Both the position numbers and the translations under genes were made by a program. Of a stretch of 64,000 nt of DNA, positions 15,501 to 27,252 are shown one piece after another. The stretch comes from Phallus indusiatus (Eukaryota; Basidiomycota; Agaricomycetes; Phallales; Phallaceae). Below the pieces are notes generated by a model. The model made no database searches. It was given only the letters and a program-made list of their open reading frames with translations, and was not told the origin of the DNA. Position 1 is the first letter of the stretch. Each line of letters opens with the position of its first letter. Location: assembly GCA_027605045.1 (NCBI GenBank), contig JAQFWX010000013.1:434001-498000 (forward strand). Direction: 5' to 3'.

Positions 15501-16376
15501 GAATAAATGCGGGTGGGTCTTTTAGATTGGGAAACGAGCGCGCCACTGGTGCTATAACTACTGGTTTTTTCGATATCACTGGCTTGGGAGAGCATGGATT
15601 TTTCATCGGGAGGGGGTATATTGCCATAAGTGGGCGAGAATGCACTGCGACTAGCTGAAGAATAACGGTAATTCGATAAGGCGGGGGGAGGCTGGAGTGG
15701 GAGGCGAGATTGTGAAGTGGACTGAGGTAAGCGCGTTTGGGAATTGGAGGCTGAAGGAGAGAGAGGGGTAGCAGATGCAGAACCGGGTGAGCCGTTGAAA
15801 GAGCCATTTCCGTTACCTGAGGGGAGATGAATGCGCTCGCGCCAGACGAGTTTTACGAGACGGTCCTCGAAATCTGCACAAGAAGGTATAATGTCGTTGA
15901 CTCTGTCCTCCCACACGACTAGAACGCGTTCATCACGAATGAATGCGGCACGTTGGTCCTTCTCGGCTGTCGCGAGGTCTTCCATGGTATCTAGGACCTG
16001 AATGCGGGTATCATCATCGATGAAGAGGTAATGCTGGGAATCATTAAGGAGACCAAAGACGGCATGAATGGAAGCACTCCGTAACTTCACAGCGACTTCT
16101 GGATTGAGGGCGACTACGGCAGCATGAAATGGCTCGAGAAGCACGTTTTCATAGGGAAAGACACGAAACAAGCCAGGCTGGACTCGAAGACACACACCAC
16201 ACGATACATTGTCGATCTGAGGTTTGAACCAAGCGTCGCCCTGCGTCTGAAAAAGAAACACAAAGATAAAAAAAATGTCGGTTATTGTTTCGTCTTGACG
16301 AGCAGAGAGTACACGATAGATAGATTACCTGCTTGAAGATATGGTGGAGGAGTGCGTCGTATGCGTCGTAGTCCAT
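12577..16376 (-). CDS. Processive family-2 glycosyltransferase (fungal GT2 polysaccharide synthase, multi-pass membrane protein)
   Basis: Membrane GT2 of the chitin/hyaluronan/cellulose-synthase fold, resembling the fungal GT2 group that includes ZtGT2 of Zymoseptoria; the product is uncertain. I model 17 exons, minus strand: 16376-16329, 16246-15463, 15387-15240, 15176-15042, 14963-14870, 14808-14686, 14624-14238, 14172-14081, 14024-13887, 13831-13743, 13686-13677 (10 nt), 13614-13502, 13441-13427 (15 nt), 13370-13189, 13128-13088, 13032-12889, 12826-12577; 930 residues. A cytosolic N-terminal domain and Ser-rich linker precede the first membrane helix. Catalytic signatures: FLCDDG, LLVDSDTQVPED (DxD), HVSEDFDM and LNRWMKYAYGCNE in place of the chitin-synthase QRRRW. 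Several helices follow, ending NPWLMIFSY. It is head-to-head with the glucan-synthesis gene SKN1. Confidence 0.82.
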
Positions 16377-16755
16377 GGCCTGAGGTAGCAGCAGAAGGGG
16401 CAGAGGACAGGGCGAGGCTTGAGATTATTATACTGAACGAGACGATTGCCAAATGCGTCACCAATTATTTTTTCATTCAATTTCTCCGGCGAAGTCCGAC
16501 AAAGCCTCCAGGCTGAATAGATGACGTCGAAAATGAACGATGAGGACCCCCGGATACCGCGCGCTTTTCGCTGCTTCGTGCCAAAAATTTATTTTTATTA
16601 TTAATCATTTTATATTTTTTATAATTTTTTTTCTTATCGCGCATGGCACGCAAACAAGTCAAAAAGAACACGCACAAATGAAAAGGACGAGCCCACCATC
16701 CGCTCTAACTCCCCTTCTCCTTTCTTTCTCTCTCTCTCTCTCTCTCTGAGCTCGA
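16377..16755. promoter_or_regulatory. Divergent promoter region between GT2 and SKN1, with CT tract
   Basis: 379 bp separate the two start codons. Next to the SKN1 start a pyrimidine tract (about 16718-16748) contains an uninterrupted run of about ten TC units, of a kind common just upstream of highly expressed fungal genes. An AT-rich block lies at 16590-16635. Both flanking genes act on cell-wall polysaccharide. Confidence 0.5.
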
Positions 16756-19028
16756 ATGGCCCGCCCTCCTCGCCAGTCCGTTCCCAGCTTCTATCTCAGC
16801 CAAAGAGACAGCGAGGAAGACTTTTATGGCATACAGCAGCTCCCCGTCGACAACAATGAGGAGCCTGTCAGTGCCGCCAATCGCCATTCGACGTCGGACG
16901 TGTTTGCGGACCCGCCTTCTTCATCCACCGACCACTCTTCATCCCAGCAGCACCACCCCCAGCCTCAGTCACCTTCGGACCCTTTCCGTTTCCCGCTCTC
17001 TTTTCCAAACGGTGCTCCTCCAATAAACGGAAGACCTGGTGTCTCCCAGCTATCGTCGTCGTCTCCAACACCTTCAACTCACTTTTCTCGCCAAAAGATG
17101 CCTCCTCCAAGTGCATATACAGACCTACGTCCAGATTCACCCGCAAGTCTTTCAAAGGGAACCGAAGAAAGCCATTTTCCTCGTCCAGATCCTCCTTTTC
17201 TTCGCGAAAGTTCGCGTTATACCTCTATCAGTCGGTCCAGCTCCGCCCACAGTTTCGCTCCCGCTCCTCAGCCCTGGTCAGGTTCCGCGGCGTCTAGAGC
17301 GAGCACCGTGCCTTCACAAACGGGGTTACTGGGCAGTAACACGCCCCCACCAGGCTCGAATACCAGTGATGTACCACGACCTAGGATCAAACGTAAACCT
17401 GTACGTTGCGTAATATTCTCATGTTTTTGATCGTGTCACTAAATTCAGCTCCTCTCTTTTTCTTTCTTTCAGAGTTTCACCTCGACCTTTCTCAAAGAAC
17501 CAGTTCAAAAAACCTGGCTTCAAAAGCCTGACAGATGGTCCGTTTTCGGTCAATGGCTCACTCGTCTTCTATTTGTGCTGGGTGTATGCGCTGCGGGCGC
17601 TATTTGCTATTTAGGTGCAATTGATATCCCTCAACTAGGGAATATATGCCTTGTTATGGAGGATAATTTCGACTCGTTGAACACAAATACCTGGTTGCAA
17701 GAAGTCGAAGTCGGCGGATTTGAAGATGGTCAATTTCAATGGTTCACTTCCGACTCCAATAATAGGTGAGAAATAAATAGTCTTTTTTTTCTACCATAAA
17801 TCACCTCGACTGATTCCCCCTCCCTTTCACAGTTTTGTCCAGGACGGCAAGCTCTTTATTATTCCAACCCTCACTTCGAACGTCATAGGTCGTCAAGCCG
17901 TTTTGAACGGAGCCAAGGTCTCTCTTCAAGGCTGCACTGCACCCAATGGGACAGGCTGCTCAGCTGTCAGCAGCAGTGGTTCTGAAACCGTTATTAATCC
18001 TGTACAAAGTGCTCGACTGAGTACTCGAAAAAGCTTCAGCATTCAGTACGGCAAAATCGAGGTAACAGCAAAAATGCCGAAGGGTGACTGGGTAAGAAAT
18101 TCCCCCAAAAGCCCACCCATTTTCATTGAATTTAATTTTTTTTCCCCTGAAGCTCTGGCCAGCTATATCCATGCTTCCTGTGAATGATACATACGGACCC
18201 TGGCCGCTCAGCGGGGAAATAGATATCGCAATGTCCAGAGGGAACGATATGAATTATCCGGCTCAAGGAAATAATTTCGTCAGCTCAGCTCTGACGTGGG
18301 GACCGACAACATTTCTAAATTCTTGGTTCAAGACGTTCGGCTGGGTTGAACAACGTCGCGCCTCATTTGCGGATCAGTACAGGACATATACGATGGAATG
18401 GAATCAAGATTTCATGTTGAGTATTCTTTTTTACTATCCTTTTCCTTTTTCGCTGCTTTCCGAGTTACTTATTTTACTCGTTCACAATGAAATAAAGGCG
18501 CTTCTATATTGATAAACGCACTATATCTCCTTTTGAGATATCGTTTACCAAAAAATCACTACTCGAGCAAGGGAATTTTCCTCCCGTAATTACCGATGGT
18601 GCTAACGAGATCGCACTTCCTAATCCTTGGAAGAATCGAGGCAATAATGCACCATTTGATCAACGTGAGTTGTTTTTTCTTTGAGCTGATATTAGCACTT
18701 TTTCTGTATTCACTTTTGATAACGCATACCTAGCATTTTATCTCGTCCTCACCCTCGGAGCCGGTGGTACGAGTGGTTGGTTTCCGGACAACGTAGGTGG
18801 TAAGCCGTGGTTTGACCAAAGCGCGACAGCGATGCGTGATTTCGCGCTTGCTCAAGACACTTGGTCCGCAACGTGGCCTCAGGATACCACCCAACGAGCG
18901 ATGATTGTGTAAGTTTTTTTTTTTTTCAAATCCCCACGCGGTGACGGTCTGAACTGGTGCTGATGCTAATTTACGGCTCCATCGGGGATCCCTACAGCGA
19001 CTCAGTCAAAATGTGGCGCACTTGCTAA
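16756..19028 (+). CDS. KRE6: SKN1/KRE6-family beta-1,6-glucan synthesis protein (GH16-like type II membrane protein)
   Basis: Golgi/ER type II membrane protein needed for beta-1,6-glucan assembly. Exons: 16756-17400, 17473-17765, 17833-18091, 18153-18415, 18498-18664, 18734-18908, 18998-19028, 610 residues. A Ser/Pro-rich cytosolic tail of about 235 residues precedes one membrane helix (RLLFVLGVCAAGAICYLG), then the lumenal SKN1/GH16 domain. The catalytic-type motif GEIDIAMSRGND carries the two acidic residues of the GH16 ExDxxE-like site. Family blocks WPAISMLPVNDTYGPWPLSG, YTMEWNQDFM and LTLGAGGTSGWFPDN are present. The C-terminus (VDSVKMWRTC) ends on a conserved cysteine, which supports the last 31-nt exon. 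Confidence 0.92.
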
Positions 19029-21162
19029 ATATGGGAAGAAAAAAACATGGTTGGAGTCTCCCTGCAGTCCTTCATAGCGCACCTGTTCTGGCTTGTACCA
19101 TCCATCATGCATCTATTAAACGTCAACGGCTACCGTGACGTATTGTTCAGGAACGGGAAAATTGGTACAGGCTTAAGGAACACGCAATATACCACTCCAT
19201 CCTATCAATAAATATCATTTATGAATTATTTGTTATTTTTTTTTTGTTCATACCGATTGCTTATCAGCGGTCTTTTTTTATCCCTCACGACTCGTTCCTT
19301 GTATCTTCCTTTGCATTCCCAATCATTTCTTTTCCTCCTTCTCCTTTCAACCCACGAGTTTTCTGTTTCTCCGAAAGGACAATGATTGCTATTACGCTCA
19401 TGAGACTTTCTACTACTACACACGGGACACACGAACTTTATTTTTCACTATTTCAGTTTTTTTCCAATTTCAGAATATAAAATCAAAGAAGCCATATACT
19501 TTCCTTTTCATAATCGGTAGTTTACTGGATCTAATAATGTGCGCGTTCAGATCATCACGCAACGCGGTATCACAATGAGAGGTGGAGGGTAAAAAGACCC
19601 CAGTCACTTCAATGAATGGCTATCTCAAAGGGAATAGTTGTAGACGCACACATTGCAAATGCACACTCCGCCTCTGCCTCCCGCCTTCCTCACGGCATCC
19701 TGGCTTTTCCAACTCATTCCATCATCATATCTTCAATTCTCTCCATCTGTTCCGAATCTTGTTACTAGGTTACTTAGGACTATTCTTGAGAGGTCCTTTC
19801 AATCAGGTTCAGCCTCAGTCACAATCTAGCCTCTTGTCATCATTTTCTACGTAAACGTACAACCACCGACGGAAATTATTTTTCGGTTCTTATTCATTGA
19901 CAGCAGGTGTGCCGTTTTCCGAAGCGTGTCCAAGCTGCTTAAACTTATGGCGATCATAGACTATCATAGATAACAAAGCTGGTACTCCGCAGAAGCCGAA
20001 GTTTAATTGATCGCCCATTCTGTCTCGAAACAAATAACGAACCTGATTCATACGTACAGATAACGGAAGTGAGTCTAAAAGTTGGCGCTATTGTCTTGGT
20101 CGGTTGTTTTTTCTTTTGATTGAGTCGACCGATTATGAGTTGGCTTTACCTAATGTGTACACCCCATTCAAGTTGACTGTTCGTTTCATTGTGGTACACC
20201 GTAGCAAGGCAACGTGGGCTAGGTATGCGACTCGCGATCCCTTGCTATGCACTGTGTTCGATCACGGATGTGTTTAATACATTAATACATAGTAAGTGAA
20301 GGTGGCCAATTGAATCGTTTTGCCGAGCATTTCTGTTCTCGTAAAGGACTACCCGGGTCAAGACTCGAGAGTTCTTATTGATAGCTAGTAACAGTCTCAG
20401 ACCCTTTCAATGGTTTCCAGTGGTTTCCACGACAAGGTTCCAGACTTCTTCCATTCAGTGTCAATATGTCATTTCCGATTTCCCTTATCTCGAAGCTCGA
20501 GCGTGAAGGGTTGGGATGTTTTGTCTCGAGACACAATTAATTAAAAGGCAAACATTCGACTTCTCGGGGTGAATGTTTAGGAGGACTACTATATTCGCGA
20601 ACACTTACTATGCGTTCCGACATCCAAGTGTCTATTACAATTTCTGATATGTCCCAAAAACGGTAACAAATGGACTTAACTTGGGTCCTTCATTAAAAGG
20701 AAAGGAGGTATTTAACTTGCTCAGATTACGAGCTTTATTTGCAGGAGGTTTTGGATCTGATCGCAAAGGAGTACCGGCTATCATTTTTGCTGGCAGCACA
20801 AATCGGAGCAAGCACAGTCTCGTTGTAAGTAGTGCACTACACTATTGGACACTAGGTCGAATCAAATTAGACAGTAGATACATTATGAGGCGCTAAAGTC
20901 CGTTTGGATATGTCCCCCGATTCTGACATGTAATCTGATGGAAGATCGAAGTCGATGTCGTTGTTATATGTCCAGATGAACCTATAATATATATAACCTG
21001 TTATAATGTTTCGAGCAAAGGTACTGTCATGGTGGTAGTTCTTTGTCGGGAAACCATTCTAGACCGTGAGAAACTTACATACTCAGCCACGTGATTTACA
21101 CGCTATTTCGACGCGTTACACACTCGTGACAACTTCGTTTTCTTTGACCTGCGTCCGTCCTA
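19029..21162. other. 2.1-kb intergenic region upstream of DBF4
   Basis: No ORF in this stretch shows family resemblance or convincing splice partners. ORFs at 19582-19854 and 20681-20896 are unsupported. I searched for tRNA arms and for terminal repeats of the transposon families found downstream and saw none. The final 80 bp look like the DBF4 promoter. Confidence 0.45.
21088..21116. promoter_or_regulatory. CACGTG E-box and MluI cell-cycle box (ACGCGT) upstream of DBF4
   Basis: ACGCGT, the MCB core bound by MBF at G1/S genes in yeasts, sits at 21111-21116, 47 bp before the DBF4 ATG. A palindromic CACGTG lies at 21088-21093. A second ACGCGT is inside the first exon near 21255. Placement next to a replication gene makes the MCB plausible as a functional site, but a 6-mer can occur by chance. 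Confidence 0.45.
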
Positions 21163-23254
21163 GTGATGACCACAATCGCTCGTCGACCTCTTGGGATTCG
21201 TCAACCGGAACAGTCTGTCAAGCTCGAGAAAACTGTTTCTTCTTTCTCTTCGACGCGTCAGGCCTGCTTCCTAACTCCTACTCCGAAGCGGCCTCGTTCA
21301 CCGGATTTAGATGATGTCAACTATTCCAAGAAATGCAAGAACACTAGTCAAGCTACCGTGTCAAAAACCAAGATAACACTTTCCACTGCACGCGATACCA
21401 GGGATCCGGAAGATAGACTACGTCAGAAACAGCAACGCCAGCTAGCCAACCAAGAATTCATCACCAAATATACCAAAGCATTTCCAACTTTCGTGTTTTT
21501 CTTCGATGAGAGATGTGGAGGGAGGCATCAAGTCGAAAGTAGCATACTCGCTCTCGGTGGTGTATGAAACATGAGCAAACATTTACTTTTCTTTCATTGG
21601 TACTGACACGCGCCTTAAGCGAATCGAACACTTCTTCTCAGCACATGTAACGCACGTGATAACGAACTGTCCTCAACCTCCGAAGACTGAGCAACATGAT
21701 CCTAACAAGGAAAACATTATTAACAAAATCTCAACGATTAAAGGAACGCCTCTCAAAAGTCCCATTCAACTCAAGCTATGGTGAGTGATGATGGTGGGCT
21801 GATTTGGAAGAAGATCGATCATCTCACGTATATTTTTTTTTGTAGCGATAACAACTACGATAAACTCGTTCGCGACGCTGTTAGACTAAATCGTAAAATC
21901 TGGAATCTTCCCAGTATGTCTTCCTTTTCGGTTTTGGCCGTCGCCCATCATTAACGTGTCTCCTAGAATTAGAAAGCGTACTCTCGCGTTTAATAAATAG
22001 CTCCGTGAGATCGAAGGTGGAAGAACTATCGGCGCCATTAACCCAGCTTTTGGAAAAGGAGCGAATTAACGGCACGACTGAACGAGACCCAAAAGAAAAG
22101 CGACATGATTATCAATACTTTTCTAAAGGGTCACACTTCTTCCTTGTTGAGGATATTCGAGGAGAAGTCGCTCCTATCGCCATTATGGAGTACACTTCGC
22201 TAAGTAGAAACGACAAAACGCCATCTTATCCAGTATTGTATATGGATCCGAGAGCCAGGAGTCCATTCACCAAGTATGACGAGAAGGAAGCAAGAAAACT
22301 GGAAAAGATCGAGGCAAACGAGAAATTGAGAGATGCGGAAAGGGCGCGAAGGCACGCCAAAGTGAAGGAGTTGTTGAAGAAGGACAATGGAGTTCGTGCA
22401 GCCAATCATCTACGAAGACGTGCCTCCATGAGCAATTTGGAGGAGCAAGTCATTTCCTTGGGGAAGCACTGTCCTGATGTCGACAGCCTGGAAAACAGCG
22501 GAATGAACAACAGTACGGCAAGGTGCAGGGGAGACGATCAAGTGGCTTCGGGTATAGCCCCTTCGACGCTGGGGCTCGGAAATGGATATCTAGCAGCATC
22601 CGGAAACAGCGTTATAATCACTTCAACGACCACAACTTCTTTAGCTCGTAATTTAAACTCGACTCGATTGCCTCCTAATCTTCGTGAACAATTGGGACGT
22701 CAAGTTATCATGAACCGAAAACTAGATGCATCTAACAAAGAGAATATCCCACCGCGTCTCAAGAAGTCGAAAAGCACAACAACAATGAAACTACCTGCTC
22801 GTGAAGAAACGAAGAAACCTGGCTACTGCGAAGCTTGTCGCGTCAAATTTGAGGATTTTACGGCAGTAAGTAGAGCCTCAAAACTCCCTCTACTTATGGT
22901 ACTAATATTGTCGGATCGTTATAGCACCTCAGAGGCAACCGACATCGCAAATTCGCTAGGAATGACGATAATTATACAGAACTGGACAACTTGCTGGGAC
23001 GTTTGGAACGCAAGACACTGTCCGAGAGAGAACTTATTATACCTTTTAGAGAAACCCCATTCATACTTCCCGAACCCGAATTTCAAGAAACAGAGCCGTC
23101 CGATGGAAGTTTGGGACCCGGAGACTATTTCTATGTCCCACGGAGAGGCTCTGAAGCTGACAACCAGCTCGAACAGAATAGTATCATAGAGGAAGCAGAA
23201 GTCGAGGTCGAAGTGGATGATGAGGATGGGTATATTATCCTTGACGATGATTGA
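21163..23254 (+). CDS. DBF4: DBF4/Dfp1-like regulatory subunit of Cdc7 kinase (DDK)
   Basis: Activator of the Cdc7 kinase that phosphorylates MCM at replication origins. Exons: 21163-21561, 21620-21780, 21846-21913, 21967-22865, 22925-23254, 618 residues. Motif N, a BRCT-like segment, starts at FPTFVFFFDERCGG and includes IEHFFSAHVTHVITN. Motif M resembles KGSHFFLVEDIRGEVAPIA followed by the conserved PVLYMDPRARSPF. Motif C, the DBF-type zinc finger, is CEACRVKFEDF joined across the last intron to HLRGNRHRKFA, giving CX2C and HX5H ligands. The final segment is acidic. Phase agreement and the zinc finger spanning the last intron make the model solid. The promoter has an MCB box. Confidence 0.93.
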
Positions 23255-23909
23255 TAGTGCGGATGAAGGATAATAGGAGGAGGAGGCTTCTTCATTAAGT
23301 TTATTCCAACCCTGTAAATCAAGTCAATTCGTTTAGCATTCGTTAATTCGTACTGAGTCGGCTCTGTTTGTATATTTTAGTGATAAATTGTAACTAACTG
23401 CTGTTTTTATTATTGAGCTATGTGAATATCAACACTAGGAGGAGAATACCGTACGTTATGTGTAGTCTTGCTCCCTGTCTCGGTCACGCTCGCTTGGCGC
23501 CCCTTAACCTAAGTCTTTCCTCAACCACCCTCCCCGTATAAGCGATGGTCAAGCCCGGAATCACCAACACCGCCAATTCACAAAAATACAATCGTTTAAC
23601 CTGATACTCATTCTAATAATGCCTTCTTCTCCTGAGAAACGGTGACCTCCGGGCTGCAACACGGGCATTGTGATGTAATACAAGGAAGGAAAGCACCAAA
23701 TAACGGCTGGAGCTCATCGCAATCACGCAAAATCTATAAACCAGCAAAACAAATGCCCATGGCAGTAGTTAGGAGCTCAGGAGTTCTTACTCCATCGACA
23801 AAACCAGCTGTGCAACAGGCGACTTTATCACCGACCAAAACGCCCAAGATTGCATAAATTACGCTCATTTACTCCTTGCTCCATTCACTGCAACACCTCC
23901 ATTTCTACA
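23255..23909. other. Intergenic region with a short unsupported ORF
   Basis: 655 bp between DBF4 and the hypothetical gene. A 71-codon ORF at 23642-23857 ends in a TPSTKPAVQQATLSPTKTPK-like stretch and could be an exon of a small basic protein. A short ATG-led segment lies just upstream, but I cannot define an intron between them. Confidence 0.3.
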
Positions 23910-25195
23910 ATGTCTTCTAATGCTTCCCCAAAGGTTAGGAATAATTCTTTCTTGAAATTTCATTCTATATTCGGAACCTTCTCATTCTTGACAAAGCCGA
24001 ATGAAAATGCCAGTGGCAATACGCAGCAGAACATGGATAAGTCAGTTAAAGCAGAACAAGAAGCTTTTTCTACCGCTGCAGCCATCAGGTCCTTGACTGT
24101 TCCTTCCGCGGCTAGGCAGGCTGGTTCGACGGCAGCAGCTGATCTCCAGAAAGTTAAAGAGCAGCTGCTCAATTCGAAAATTGCGGAGACTATTATCAAA
24201 CATCTGGCTCGATTGCCATCCCCAGCTAACATAGCGACAGTCCCCACCATCGAGAATAGTGCTACTTCCGCGCGAAGCCAGCCCACACATGCTGTTACAC
24301 TTTCGATGCCAGACGAAAAGGTCGATCAACTTCTCTCGTCCAAGTTGCAGGCATCTTCCAAGGCCGGAGAACAGCCAGCGGGAGGTTTTATATCTTTACA
24401 TCACGCAACTTTGTCATCTGTTCAAGACGCACTGAAAGATATAAAAGCGGTGTCGCTTGTTGGGAATCAGGGAGGTTCGGGGACTGTAGCTCCAGCAACA
24501 AGCAGCGTCTCCGGTGGTCAACCTCTCTTAACGGAGGTCGAAAGCATCGGAAAATCTTTGTTGCTTTTCGGGAATGCTGTCGATGATGCACTACCCAATT
24601 CAGAAGACAAGGACGTTCATCCACCAACGGATAAGATTTCAATATTAACTCGTAAGTAGTTGCTTGCCTTACCCTTTTGCAGGCGTTCTCAGCCTTTTCA
24701 TTTTTTACTTTGAAGATTGGTGGGGATACGAGATATGTATCCCACATACGTCTATGGATTATTTCAAGGTACGGTTTGAACAAGAAATACATTTATTTTA
24801 TCGAGTTCGTATGTTTACGTATATGTCCAGAAAGCGGATTCTGTCGTTGATACGTTGGAACGGATCCTCTCAGTCACTTCGGTTATTTATCCTCCAATGG
24901 CGATAATTACCCCCATTACGCACTTTGTAGCAAATGCCATCGATTCTGAATGGGATTCCATACAGGCAAAAGATCAGGGTCAGGGTGTGGTCTGTACTGC
25001 TACTTGGTAAGCTGTTCACTCTCATTCTTTTCTCCTCATCTAATGATTGTGAACATAATTTAGGTTAGTACCTGTGGCTATTGTAAGTAATTTTCATTTG
25101 AACATCAAATATCATAAATATTGACAAAACATGTTCGTGCATAGATTTCACGTTGTTGGGATTTCTCGCCTGCTCCAACGCCTGCATCCACTTGA
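23910..25195 (+). CDS. Hypothetical fungal protein
   Basis: I do not recognise this family. Model: 23910-24651, 24683-24768, 24831-25006, 25064-25082, 25145-25195. The first exon encodes an Ala/Ser/Gln-rich, low-complexity stretch of about 247 residues with a helical segment (LQKVKEQLLNSKIAETIIKHLA). The downstream exons read DWWGYEICIPHTSMDYF, DSVVDTLERILSVTSVIYPP and a C-terminal tail ending in PAPTPAST. They connect in phase through short introns, one flanking a 19-nt exon. The weak point is the first intron, only 31 nt (24652-24682), shorter than any other here. If it is not spliced, the protein would end at 24659 and the later exons would belong to another transcript. An alternative start is the ATG at 23850. 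Confidence 0.5.
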
Positions 25196-25454
25196 TAATA
25201 GCTTTTTTACTAGCGCTGCGCGCCAAACGCGTTCTTCCTATCTTTTTAAATACCGATGAATTTCTTTCATGCTAATTTATTATGTATGTGATATTTAACG
25301 ACTCCTTCATGGCGTTATATATATATTATTACATTCGTTACATAACAATGGAAAGGAAAACATAAGGAGAGACAGAACGAACTCGGAGGGCCTTACTGAG
25401 TATGAAATTCTTTGTTCGGCTCTAAAATAAACGGTTAGGTTTAGTCCCCAAAGA

Positions 25455-25834
25455 CTAGTACGCATACAAACCGATGAAATCAATCGGGCCATCGGTGAAA
25501 CTCTGCAGAGTCTGAACATACTGTTCAGGCACATCCGCAGTAAAACCTTTCATGAGGCCACCAAAATCGCCCGGGATTACAGAACCACCTTGGTGGGAAT
25601 ACATGAAACACTCATGCGAAAGAAGCGCAGACAGATGAGAACTTTACCATTGTCGATTATACCAGTTTTGCAAGCGTTAATTTCGCTCTAGATGTCGGCA
25701 AGGCGGGTGCAAATCAGATCTAAGCGGCAGTGAAGATAAGGTGACGATTTATCGTTTACCTCGGTAGCTGAGTCTTTAAAAATGACGATATACTCTGAAA
25801 GAACCGTCTGGATAAGCTCTGGTCTCTTGAGATG
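25455..25834 (-). CDS. Inhibitor I9 (subtilisin propeptide-like) small protein, 5' exon unresolved
   Basis: Resembles the stand-alone I9 inhibitors (yeast Pbi2, Pleurotus POIA1 type) that fold like subtilisin prodomains and inhibit serine proteases. Three exons on the minus strand join in phase: 25834-25760, 25687-25648, 25588-25455, encoding 82 residues. The pattern fits I9: a first beta strand YIVIFKDSAT, a helix SEINACKTGIIDNGG, then VIPGDFGGLMKGFTADVPEQ, a helix, and a C-terminal DGPIDFIGLYAY. There is no methionine at the first exon, so an upstream start exon is needed. One candidate ATG with a GTAACA donor near 25945 would add about ten residues, but I am not sure of it. Cytosolic location is suggested by the lack of a signal peptide in the visible part. 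Confidence 0.65.
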
Positions 25835-26151
25835 CTGAGTACGTACGAGGCATAGGAAAATGGTAGATTATCGCAGGAGTGATTGGTAGCAAAGTGATGC
25901 AAATTGAAAGACGTGGTAGATACGCAGCACTCTTGTTACGTGCCATGACGCAATTGCTTCGTCACACATACATCACACTCACACGGCATCTTCGGCTATC
26001 CGCTGGGTATACGGCACGACGGCAAGATTCACTCTAGTTTTCAGTACGAGTCCAACCACAATCTGGGCGTTATACTAAGAAGACCGTAATTACAGGAGAA
26101 GTGTAATGGGATGATATTTTCTCCGAATCAATTAGACAATACTTATTAGTG

Positions 26152-27252
26152 TTAGGCTAGGGTGAAAAGGGCCAATGCGAACACAGATATCAACATCGTC
26201 ATCCTGGCACCAGCCAAGTTTTGGACAGCACCGCTGGTCGTCGGACTCGGTGACGCAGTTGAACCGCTTGAACTCGTACCTGAAGATGAGGAGCCTGAGC
26301 TGCTAGAACCCGTTGGAATAACGGTATTCGAGGTGAAAGCAATAGCAACACCAACTGATGCCGGTACAGTTGCCTAAGAGAAGATAAAGTGAAGTGAGCC
26401 ATTTGTTTTTTCTAATAGAAGAAGTTTCACGTACAGTTGCCTCGTTTTGAACGGTAGTCGCCGCGGCTTCAAAAGAGCTGAAGGCTGAAGGTGAGGCGGG
26501 ATTGATGATCCTACATGGGCGATAAGTTACATATTACATTTGAGTAAAGACGACCTAGAGAGCGTACATCACCATTCCGTCGGTGCAATGGTCAAAGGGG
26601 GCGAATTGCTGATAAAAGGTAGTTCAAGGCTAAGCTTTTTGAATGAAAATAACGAAATCTCCTTACAGGGCAGAAAATATAGATCGCTGATAATAAACGA
26701 AAGTGAATTAGCCTTGTTCAAGGCTCCCAGTGGTTACAGTAAGGACTCACGACTGGTGCTATTGACAACAACACTGAAGTTTCCTCCAGGGTTGACAAGA
26801 CCTGAGTCAAATCCTCCTGAGCGTTGAGTACAAGGAGCATCCGCGGTCGATTCGACGACGCCGTGGGCTCCTTGAGATTGGCTGTTCTCAAATTCAAGCT
26901 CACTTGTTGAGACAAGATGCAACGAGGAAAATAATTTACCTTGAAACGACAAATGCGACTATATCTCCAACATTAACTGACGATAAGGTGGTGGGAGTGA
27001 AAGCTACTGCGTCGTTTTGACCCAATGTAACCTTTGTGGGAAAAGTAGCATATAAGAAAACACGGATAATGGACCTTGATCGAATGCGAAACATACCGTA
27101 AAGATTGTACTGTTTGAAGTACTATTGGAAGCGGCGGCGGCGGAAACGACGTTATTAGAAGAAGGCGATTGTTGTGCTGGTACAGCTGGAGCCCAGTCCT
27201 GTCCAGCGACCAAAGCGGGGAGAACAAGAGAAACGAACGAAGCGAATTTCAT
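26152..27252 (-). CDS. Secreted GPI-anchored serine-rich cupredoxin-like protein
   Basis: Extracellular cupredoxin fold of the fungal serine-rich type. Exons on the minus strand: 27252-27097, 27031-26940, 26881-26751, 26686-26667 (20 nt), 26608-26568, 26510-26435, 26373-26152, 245 residues, all phases consistent. Signal peptide MKFASFVSLVLPALVAG. The cupredoxin core includes VNVGDIVAFVV, HGVVESTADAPC, GGFDSGLVNPGGNFSV, PIYIFCP and DHCTDGMVM, with the His and Cys expected at a type 1 copper site. A Ser/Thr/Gly-rich stalk (GSSSSGSSSGTSSSG) leads to a C-terminal hydrophobic tail, consistent with a GPI signal. Whether cop-per is bound cannot be told from sequence alone: many members of this group lack one ligand. 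Confidence 0.82.

Noticed and set aside
12577..16376. Chitin synthase
   Set aside because: The protein has GT2 Asp motifs and membrane helices, but LNRWMKYAYG in place of QRRRW and no chitin-synthase signature domains. A general GT2 synthase is the safer call.
20150..20300. Possible tRNA gene
   Set aside because: A weak B-box-like GTTCGATC was noticed, but no acceptor stem or D-arm could be paired.
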